From Thermoplasmatota archaeon (GTDB lineage Archaea; Thermoplasmatota; Thermoplasmata; GCA-020350865; JAUVCJ01): a DNA stretch of 6,380 nucleotides. This document shows positions 1 to 5,051 of the stretch, in pieces. Under the pieces are notes generated by a model. That model was not told the DNA's origin, did no database searches, and worked only from the letters and a program-made list of their open reading frames with translations. The DNA is taken from the NCBI GenBank assembly GCA_030595765.1, contig JAUVCJ010000144.1, forward strand, positions 1 through 6,380, given 5' to 3'. Every line of letters starts with the position of its first letter. The stretch's first letter is position 1. Both the position numbers and the translations under genes were made by a program.

Positions 1-177
1 CCTTCCATAGGTTTACCCCAGAGAAGTGTATCCCTGAAGCGTTTGGAGAATGTGGAAGTTTCAATTATTGGAAGGCATGACGTCTGCATAGCGCCCAGAG
101 CCCTGCCAGTGGTAGAGGCAGGGTGCGCCATCGTTCTTGCAAACCTATACCTGTTGTGGAAAGCCAGAGACAGCTGA
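1..177 (+). CDS. aroC: Chorismate synthase, C-terminal 58 residues (5' end outside window)
   Basis: Frame 1 is open from the window edge to a TGA at 175-177 and encodes the last 58 residues of a protein. It reads PSIGLPQRSVSL near the start, then IIGRHDVCIAPRALPVVEAG, then a hydrophobic IVLANLYLLW tail. GRHDxCxxPRAxPxxEA is the conserved C-terminal block of chorismate synthase, usually GRHDPC. The family converts 5-enolpyruvylshikimate-3-phosphate to chorismate using reduced FMN, as the last common step of aromatic amino acid synthesis in the cytoplasm. The Pro of GRHDPC is Val here, a modest deviation. No ATG is visible because the gene begins upstream of the window. It converges on the trkH gene. 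The identification rests on motif recognition in a short fragment, but the block is distinctive. Confidence 0.87.
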   Translation, partial: PSIGLPQRSVSLKRLENVEVSIIGRHDVCIAPRALPVVEAGCAIVLANLYLLWKARDS

Positions 178-392
178 ATCTATACGATTCACCCAAAACC
201 ATGATGCCTGTGAAAGATGCCATCCCAAGTAAGCTGAATCATAAAAGTTGTTACATGTTGCAGTTCCAAGTTAGCCGAAGCATAACAGTGATTATGTGTT
301 ACAGTTCCAAGTTAGCCGAAGCATAACAGTGATTATGTGTTACAGTTCCAAGCTACCTGAACCGTAGAGGATGTTGTGAGCGAGGATACTGT
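178..392. other. Convergent intergenic region between aroC and trkH
   Basis: This 215-bp gap lies between two genes that read toward each other, so it should hold the 3' ends of both transcripts. Its right half is filled by a 41-bp tandem repeat, listed separately. The left part (178-219) has no recognisable feature apart from a short word AGCTGAATC at 172-180 that recurs at 232-240. No long T-run terminator is visible on either strand. No open frame here resembles a protein. Confidence 0.6.
220..382. repeat. 41-bp tandem repeat, two exact copies flanked by two decayed copies
   Basis: Copies at 261-301 and 302-342 are identical over 41 bp, each starting CAGTTCCAAG and ending ATTATGTGTTA. A diverged copy at 220-260 matches 29 of 41 positions when aligned in the same register. 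A fourth copy from 343 matches exactly for its first 10 bases and then decays toward the trkH stop. Each exact copy holds a small inverted repeat, CATAA-cagtga-TTATG (281-296 and 322-337). The units are directly adjacent with no unique spacer, so this is a minisatellite and not a CRISPR array. It lies just past the 3' ends of two convergent genes. No function can be assigned. Slipped-strand duplication of an older unit is the simplest origin. Confidence 0.85.
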
Positions 393-1868
393 TTATCTAA
401 ACCGTCTAAAGGGTATTGCCAGTAGTATCAATACCGGAAATATCTCCAGCCTGCCAACCCACATCTCGATGAACAGAACAACCTTCTCCCACCAGGGCAT
501 CATTGGGGTGGTAATGCCTACAGAAAGGCCGACATTTCCCTCTGCAGATGACACTTCAAATATCGAATCTGCAGCTGAGTGCCCTCCAGCCATGAAGACA
601 AGTGAACCGGCTACAAGGACTATCAGATAGAGCAAGGTGTAGATGACAACGTCCTTGACCTCTTTCTCAGGGTATACACGCTTACCAATTGTGAAAGGAA
701 CCCTAGCGTTTCTGCCATATAGGTTCTTTCTTACGACCCAGACCATAGCGAAAATGAGAATTATCACCCGTATCATCTTCAGAGCAGAGGATGTTGAACC
801 GTAACCACCGCCCATAACCATGAGAATCGAAAGAAGGAACTTTGAAAAATCGTTCCAGGCTGCCAGTGATGTTGTGGAAAAGCCTGTACCAGTTATTGCT
901 GAGAACACCTGAAAAAATGAATCGTAAGCACCATGATTGTGCATCATCAGAAAGATCGCGAACACAACACTGATGGATATCATGGCAACGACCTCTATCC
1001 CAAAAAAACCTTTAATGTCCCCTGTTAGGAGTTTTCTGTGGCAAACAAAGGATATGCCGGCAATTACCATGAATGGGATCAGGAACACACCGATGGCCCA
1101 ATTGTATGAACCGATGGATGCATCTGTTATTGCAAAGCCCCCTGATGCCATGGCAGTCATGGAAAGATTGATGGCTGCGAATGGGTCCAGGCTCAGTATC
1201 ATGAGGCCAAGAATGCAAAGCAAGGTGTAAAGGATGTATATCCCCCAAATCCGTCTTGCAGTACTGGCAACTGTAGGTGCAATCTTGTCTGAACGACCCT
1301 CAGCTCTGTACAGCTTACCGGCAATGCTGGAGCCTCTTATCAATATCGAGAGGAAGAGCACAATGACACCAACCCCGCCGATCCACTGGGTCAATGACCG
1401 CCAGAACAGTATGGATGCCGGAAGGCCTTCAACAGAGCTGTAAAGCGTCAGGCCTGTGGCAGTAAAGCCTGACATGGATTCGAATAGGGCATCAAGCACC
1501 GGCAAGCCAGGGTTCATCTGCGCAGTTGGATCCCAGGCCAGAATGAATGGTAATGAGCCTATAACAGCCAGAAACAACCAACCCAGAGCCGCGATGCCAA
1601 GTGCTGCATCGAAGCCAAGTCTTTCAGGTTCAGGTAGAAGGAATTTTACCATCAGCCCAATGAAAAGCGACATTGCACCAGAGCCAAAAAATATCAGAGC
1701 CAGCCTCAGGCTTCCATCCATTGTGATCGCAAGAATGCCAGGGACGAGCAGTGCTGCTCCCCCTATCAGGAAGAATACACTAGAGTAATAGAGTATTGAA
1801 TAGGTCTTGACGCTCAAGGCCATCTGGAGTGCGCTCCCATCTACTAGTTTGGTATGCAAGAGCGGCAT
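393..1868 (-). CDS. trkH: TrkH/KtrB-family potassium uptake channel subunit
   Basis: This 491-residue integral membrane protein belongs to the TrkH/TrkG/KtrB family, which moves K+ (often with Na+ or H+) across the cytoplasmic membrane. All four pore loops are visible: SMSGFTATGLT (131-141), TAMASGGFAIT (238-248), SAITGTGFSTT (323-333) and SSAEGNVGLSVG (440-451), each with its filter glycine. Other family marks are RSLTQWIGGVGVIVLF (157-172), GGGYGSTSSALKMIR (353-367) and the terminal GRLEIFPVLILL (472-483). The length is normal. The upstream ATG (1868) has no ribosome site and would suit a leaderless mRNA. An internal ATG at 1823 (residue 16), about 10 nt after GGGAG, is an alternative that removes only pre-membrane residues. 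The partner regulatory subunit (TrkA/KtrA, RCK domain) is not in the window. The gene is divergent from hutU and converges on aroC. Confidence 0.95.
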   Translation of the reverse strand: MPLLHTKLVDGSALQMALSVKTYSILYYSSVFFLIGGAALLVPGILAITMDGSLRLALIFFGSGAMSLFIGLMVKFLLPEPERLGFDAALGIAALGWLFLAVIGSLPFILAWDPTAQMNPGLPVLDALFESMSGFTATGLTLYSSVEGLPASILFWRSLTQWIGGVGVIVLFLSILIRGSSIAGKLYRAEGRSDKIAPTVASTARRIWGIYILYTLLCILGLMILSLDPFAAINLSMTAMASGGFAITDASIGSYNWAIGVFLIPFMVIAGISFVCHRKLLTGDIKGFFGIEVVAMISISVVFAIFLMMHNHGAYDSFFQVFSAITGTGFSTTSLAAWNDFSKFLLSILMVMGGGYGSTSSALKMIRVIILIFAMVWVVRKNLYGRNARVPFTIGKRVYPEKEVKDVVIYTLLYLIVLVAGSLVFMAGGHSAADSIFEVSSAEGNVGLSVGITTPMMPWWEKVVLFIEMWVGRLEIFPVLILLAIPFRRFR

Positions 1869-1965
1869 ATTAATGTTTTTACGCTGAACAAAAGAATGTT
1901 TTACTCAAAACAAAAGATTTATGACAAAATCCCGCCTTGGGGTCTTTGCTCGGTACGTGATAGCA
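1869..1965. promoter_or_regulatory. Divergent promoter region between trkH and hutU
   Basis: The 97 bp between the trkH start and the preferred hutU start must hold both promoters. The octamer ACAAAAGA occurs twice in direct orientation, at 1888-1895 and 1910-1917, 22 bp apart (about two helical turns). This could be a regulator site shared by the divergent genes. On the plus strand, AAAAGATTTATG (1912-1923) resembles a purine-rich BRE plus TATA element; initiation about 25 bp downstream would leave a leader of about 20 nt before the ATG at 1966. On the minus strand no convincing TATA box stands out. Assignment of these elements is inference. Confidence 0.4.
1957..1961 (+). promoter_or_regulatory. 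Ribosome binding site supporting the hutU start at 1966
   Basis: GTGAT sits 4 nt before the ATG at 1966. It matches the GGTGAT-type site complementary to the usual archaeal 16S rRNA 3' end. The ATG at 1921 has no such site and overlaps the TATA-like element, so this helps choose the downstream start. Confidence 0.45.
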
Positions 1966-3612
1966 ATGACCAAGATAACTGCACCCAGAGGCAATGAGAT
2001 ATCATGCAAAGGATGGCGCCAAGAGGCGATCCTTAGAATGCTCATGAACAATCTCGAGAACGCGGAAGTTCCTGACGAGCTGATCGTATATGGTGGCACT
2101 GGCAAAGCTGCAAGGGACTGGGATAGTTACCATGCTATCGTAGATTCACTGCGGGATCTTGAAAATGACGAGACACTGCTAATTCAGTCCGGTAAACCTG
2201 TTGGAGTGTTCAGAACATTCGAGCATAGCCCAAGGGTGCTCATTGCGAACTCTAACCTGGTTCCAGCATGGTCAAACTGGGAGCATTTCAATGAACTTGA
2301 CAGGCGGGGCCTTATGATGTACGGCCAGATGACAGCCGGGTCATGGTGTTACATCGGAACCCAGGGCATCATACAGGGAACCTATGAGACCTTCATGGCA
2401 GCAGCAAAAATGCATTTTGATGGGAGTTTAAAAGGCAAGCTCATTCTTTCAGGTGGTTTGGGTGGAATGGGCGGAGCGCAGCCATTAGCCATAAAAATGG
2501 CTGGAGGGGTAGGACTTGTGGCCGAGATAGACCCTGATCGGATCCGCCGCAGAGTGGAAGTAGGATATTGCGACCATTTCGTTGAAGATCTGGACATTGC
2601 TCTGGACATGGTCGGTTCAGCTGTCAAAGAGGAAAAGCCACTATCGATCGGCCTGCTTGGTAATGCCGCAGAGATATTCTCTGAGCTTGTCAAAAGAGGA
2701 GTTAGACCCGACATGGTCACAGACCAGACATCAGCTCACGATGCTCTGAATGGCTATGTTCCAACAGGCATGAGCTATCCTCAAGCCCTTCAGCTGCGAA
2801 ATACCGACCCAGAACAGTATGTAGAACTTTCAATGCAGACAATGGCTACCCATTGCAGGGCAATGCTTGACATGAAAAGAACAGGTTCGATCGTCTTTGA
2901 CTACGGCAATAACCTTCGTGGACAGGCAAAGACCGCCGGTGTGGCCAATGCCTTTGATTACCCAGGCTTTGTCCTTGCTTACATCAGACCGATGTTCTGC
3001 CAGGGACGCGGCCCCTTCAGGTGGCTAGCTCTTACCGGCAATGAAGAGGACATCAGAATTACAGACGAGCTGGTTTTGAAAACCTTCCCTGAAGATCAGA
3101 CCCTGGTAAATTGGATTAAACTGGCACAAAAGCATGTTCCCTTCGAGGGACTTCCTGCCAGAGTTTGCTGGCTTGGATACGGAGATAGAGATAAATTCGC
3201 ACTACTTCTAAACGACATGGTTGCAAGTGGAGAGCTTAGCGGTCCCATAGCCATCACTCGAGATCATCTTGATTGTGGGTCGGTAGCTAGCCCGAACAGG
3301 GAGACCGAGGGTATGAAGGACGGCACAGATGCGGTCGCAGACTGGCCTATCCTAAATGCGCTTATCAACTGCGCATCTGGTGCTGACTCCATATCATTCC
3401 ACAACGGAGGCGGAGTAGGCATAGGCCTATCAACCCATGCTGGAATGGTAGTAGTGTGCGATGGGTCTGAGTTGGCAAAACAGCGAATTAAGAGGGTGTT
3501 TAAAACTGACCCCGGAATGGGCATCATCCGGCACGTCGATGCAGGTTACGAAGAGGCCGTTGCTGTTGCAAAAGAAAAGGGAATTAAAATTCCGTTGTTA
3601 CCAAATGTGTAG
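1966..3612 (+). CDS. hutU: Urocanate hydratase (urocanase)
   Basis: This enzyme converts urocanate to 4-imidazolone-5-propionate with tightly bound NAD+, the second step of cytoplasmic histidine degradation. From the ATG at 1966 it has 548 residues, the normal family length. The N-terminus ITAPRGNEISCKGW matches the usual start of the family; the in-frame ATG at 1921 adds 15 residues with no counterpart, so 1966 is preferred. Visible blocks are VYGGTGKAARDW (41-52), QMTAGSWCYIGTQGI (121-135), the NAD-binding glycine stretch GGLGGMGGAQ (163-172), TDQTSAHD (252-259), GRGPFRWLALTG (347-358) and the urocanase signature FEGLPARVCW (393-402). That signature differs from the usual FQGLPxRICW at two conservative positions but keeps its cysteine (C401). 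No hutH, hutI or formiminoglutamate gene is adjacent within the window. Protein identity is essentially certain; the start is probable. Confidence 0.96.
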   Translation: MTKITAPRGNEISCKGWRQEAILRMLMNNLENAEVPDELIVYGGTGKAARDWDSYHAIVDSLRDLENDETLLIQSGKPVGVFRTFEHSPRVLIANSNLVPAWSNWEHFNELDRRGLMMYGQMTAGSWCYIGTQGIIQGTYETFMAAAKMHFDGSLKGKLILSGGLGGMGGAQPLAIKMAGGVGLVAEIDPDRIRRRVEVGYCDHFVEDLDIALDMVGSAVKEEKPLSIGLLGNAAEIFSELVKRGVRPDMVTDQTSAHDALNGYVPTGMSYPQALQLRNTDPEQYVELSMQTMATHCRAMLDMKRTGSIVFDYGNNLRGQAKTAGVANAFDYPGFVLAYIRPMFCQGRGPFRWLALTGNEEDIRITDELVLKTFPEDQTLVNWIKLAQKHVPFEGLPARVCWLGYGDRDKFALLLNDMVASGELSGPIAITRDHLDCGSVASPNRETEGMKDGTDAVADWPILNALINCASGADSISFHNGGGVGIGLSTHAGMVVVCDGSELAKQRIKRVFKTDPGMGIIRHVDAGYEEAVAVAKEKGIKIPLLPNV

Positions 3613-3635
3613 AGTCTGGCTAAGTTTTTGTGCAA

Positions 3636-3653
3636 TCCAAAAACTTTAAATAT
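3636..3653 (+). promoter_or_regulatory. Archaeal BRE/TATA promoter
   Basis: TTTAAATAT (3645-3653) is preceded by the purine-rich CCAAAAAC, which fits a TFB recognition element followed by a TATA box. Initiation is expected roughly 22-27 bp downstream, near 3675-3680. That lies directly at the base of the hairpin described at 3676-3745. It is the best promoter in the window, and no obvious protein gene follows it. Confidence 0.6.
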
Positions 3654-3675
3654 GTTGTATAGAATATACTAAAAT

Positions 3676-3745
3676 CAGGGGACACAGGCTAGTTGTTAGA
3701 GTGCATCCCATCCCTTCTGACATTTCTAGCCATCCCTCCTTTTTT
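3676..3745 (+). ncRNA. Candidate small structured RNA ending in a T-run
   Basis: Downstream of the TATA element, the sequence folds into one long hairpin. GGGA (3679-3682) pairs with TCCC (3733-3736), GGCTAG (3687-3692) with CTAGCC (3726-3731), and TGTTAGA (3694-3700) with TCTGACA (3716-3722, one G-U pair). The 15-nt loop is C-rich. A run of six T follows at 3740-3745, giving a predicted transcript of about 70 nt. The loop (CCCATCCC) and the 3' CCCTCC could pair with G-rich ribosome sites, which is speculation. I see no C/D boxes, no kink-turn and no 3' ACA, so it is not a recognised guide RNA. Alternatively, the hairpin and T-run could simply terminate hutU transcription, although the promoter in between argues otherwise. 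Confidence 0.4.
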
Positions 3746-3906
3746 GTAACACCTTTTTCTTCCTTGCGCTTATGCACTTCGTGCGCCTTTGGTGCTTTGC
3801 TATCTTTTGATCTTGCACGTTTGGTTACTGCGTTGTTAAGCTTGTTTATTCATCGTATACATGGACTTGTGGTAAGCTTCGCCCCAACAACTTAGAAGAG
3901 CGCGAC

Positions 3907-3935
3907 ATGGCTTATTTATTCGCACAATAAGCTAT
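3907..3935. repeat. Inverted repeat (hairpin)
   Basis: ATGGCTTATT (3907-3916) pairs with AATAAGCTAT (3926-3935) around a 9-nt loop, giving a 10-bp stem with one G-T wobble. No T-run follows on either strand, so it is not a typical terminator. It stands alone in the noncoding gap and may be a protein-binding palindrome or part of an RNA. Confidence 0.5.
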
Positions 3936-4035
3936 ACGCAGCTAGATCTGAAAGAATAGTTTTGGTAAATGTGCTTTGAAGGGGTTGTATCTTCCAGAAC
4001 TGCCAATGGATGTTTTACGAGCACGTTCTCTTTGT

Positions 4036-4101
4036 GAGATAAAGAAGAAAAGAAAGAAAAGGATTGGGAAAGGGTTAATGTGTGTCTTGGTCTTTAACCA
4101 A
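4036..4101 (-). terminator. Terminator of the 4107-4997 surface gene
   Basis: Reading the minus strand past the TAA, a 5-bp hairpin TTGGT-loop-ACCAA (4087-4101) comes first. It is followed by a long pyrimidine-rich tract opposite the purine run AAAGAAGAAAAGAAAGAAAA (4041-4060). U-rich tracts are sufficient for termination by archaeal RNA polymerase. Position and orientation fit the end of the surface-protein transcript. Confidence 0.55.
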
Positions 4102-4106
4102 CAGTT

Positions 4107-4997
4107 TTAGTCGTCCTTCTTCCTGCGCACACGTACCAGCATCAGACTCATCAGAGCCACGCCCAATAGTGGCAAGACAAGGGTTCCGAACTCAGGTATT
4201 ACGCCATCAGAGTATGACCAATTGCTGCTAATATCTACAGTCACAACAGATGTGGTACATGAACCTGGGGTTACACAACTGCCTGCAAGATTATGGATAC
4301 CGATGAACATTGGTTTCACACGGAAGATATAATCAGTTGTAGAGGTCAGGGTGTCGATGCTAAATGTCATGGCTGTATTATAGTTGAATGCTGTAGAAGA
4401 GGATATGGACGAGTTTACCCATGAACCGCCTCCATCTTCAGACTGTTGTACTAAATATCCAATCAGCATTCCACCAGGATCCATGGTTGATGTTTGAGAG
4501 GTCAAGGTTAAATCAACCTCTGTGTCGGAATTATATCTTACTCCTACAGCTGTGTCGGGTATTGCTTCCAGATATGTATCTGCGGGATTAGCGCCTTGCA
4601 TTGTTCCTCTTACTGTGCCGGTGTAGTTTCGTCCATCACCAGTATTAGCGCCTGAGACCTCGATCATACCTCCGAAAGCATCACCATTGGTGTAGGTCCA
4701 AAGACTTCCAATATCTACGCTCCAGGAATCGATCATGCCCTGGAAGATATTGTCCGTATATGCAGCGCCAGTGAAATGTTCAAGGCTATTGTCTGTACCA
4801 TCACCAGGAGGGCCTTCGAGTTCCCAAAGATAGATGTTTGCATGATAAGGTGACGGGTCGGCCAATTGCAAGTCAGCACCAGCTGGTGCATCCCAAACGT
4901 TCTGGTTAGGAGCATAGAAGGCGCCTGCTGCTGCTATTCCTGACGATGCAAGAATAGCCCCAATAAGGAGTGCACCGATAAGTGTATTGTTTTTCAT
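4107..4997 (-). CDS. Secreted, membrane-anchored surface protein with FN3-like domain and PEF-type C-terminus
   Basis: The 296-residue product has an N-terminal signal peptide (residues 1 to about 25: KNN, hydrophobic core, cleavage probably after AAAGA). Its C-terminus is VIPEFGTLVLPLLG, a membrane segment to about residue 289, then the basic tail RVRRKKDD. A PEF motif, hydrophobic stretch and Arg/Lys tail match the PEF-CTERM pattern of archaeal surface proteins, which archaeosortases can process; a plain membrane anchor is equally possible. Residues 147-256 look like a fibronectin-III-like beta sandwich (VDLTLTSQ, GYLVQQSEDGG, FSIDTLTSTTDYIFRV). The first part (26-146), rich in Asp, Gly, Thr and Trp, is unrecognised. 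Cys241 and Cys247 may form a disulfide. The start is supported by GAGGT 6 nt upstream. The function is unknown, presumably adhesion or cell-envelope structure. Confidence 0.85.
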   Translation of the reverse strand: MKNNTLIGALLIGAILASSGIAAAGAFYAPNQNVWDAPAGADLQLADPSPYHANIYLWELEGPPGDGTDNSLEHFTGAAYTDNIFQGMIDSWSVDIGSLWTYTNGDAFGGMIEVSGANTGDGRNYTGTVRGTMQGANPADTYLEAIPDTAVGVRYNSDTEVDLTLTSQTSTMDPGGMLIGYLVQQSEDGGGSWVNSSISSSTAFNYNTAMTFSIDTLTSTTDYIFRVKPMFIGIHNLAGSCVTPGSCTTSVVTVDISSNWSYSDGVIPEFGTLVLPLLGVALMSLMLVRVRRKKDD

Positions 4998-5003
4998 TTT
5001 TAA

Positions 5004-5008
5004 ACCTC
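5004..5008 (-). promoter_or_regulatory. Ribosome binding site of the 4107-4997 gene
   Basis: On the minus strand GAGGT lies 6 nt before the ATG at 4997, a good Shine-Dalgarno match that fixes the start. Confidence 0.7.
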
Positions 5009-5012
5009 TTTT

Positions 5013-5044
5013 TTTATTTTATTAAATCTGTTTTCCTTATTAAA
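5013..5044 (-). promoter_or_regulatory. Possible promoter in the 54-bp gap between the two surface genes
   Basis: The minus strand between the genes is very A/T-rich. TTTAATAA (5037-5044) could be a TATA box with initiation near 5015, leaving a short leader that includes the ribosome site. A second T/A-rich element lies at 5013-5027. The downstream gene could therefore have its own promoter, or be co-transcribed with the upstream gene, since no terminator-like T-run appears between them. Confidence 0.35.
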
Positions 5045-5051
5045 CCTTTCT

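Larger units (their letters stand above)
3613..4106. other. Intergenic region of about 490 bp without a convincing protein gene
   Basis: This gap separates the convergent hutU and surface-protein genes. It holds a weak T-run after hutU (3625-3629), a strong TATA promoter (3645-3653), a hairpin with T-run (3676-3745), a second hairpin (3907-3935), and the pyrimidine terminator of the minus-strand gene (4036-4101). Two short open frames in mirror register occupy the middle, GTG at 3701 to 3895 on plus and 3646-3849 on minus. Neither has a ribosome site, an ATG start or a recognisable domain. Stretches at 3746-3906 and 3936-4035 show nothing I can name. Confidence 0.6.

Noticed and set aside
123..326. 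Plus-strand 67-codon open frame across the aroC end and the repeat array
   Set aside because: It overlaps the confidently identified chorismate synthase end in another frame and then reads through the tandem repeat; no homology is recognisable.
220..382. Possible CRISPR array
   Set aside because: The 41-bp units are directly contiguous and wholly identical or decayed, with no unique spacers of constant length.
3676..3745. Known RNA families (tRNA, C/D or H/ACA guide RNA, SRP RNA, RNase P RNA) for the hairpin
   Set aside because: No T-loop motif, no C/D box pair, no kink-turn or 3' ACA, and none of the conserved SRP or RNase P blocks are visible.
3646..3849. Minus-strand Lys/Arg-rich open frame (contains KRARSKDSKAPK)
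   Set aside because: No ATG or well-placed start near its beginning, and it runs through the candidate hairpin and ends inside the TATA box. It may be a gene remnant but cannot be supported.
3701..3895. Plus-strand open frame of 64 codons starting with GTG downstream of the strong promoter
   Set aside because: It has no ribosome site, starts inside the hairpin loop, and its composition (Ser/Phe/Leu-rich, no domain) looks like noncoding DNA; it mirrors an equally unconvincing minus-strand frame.
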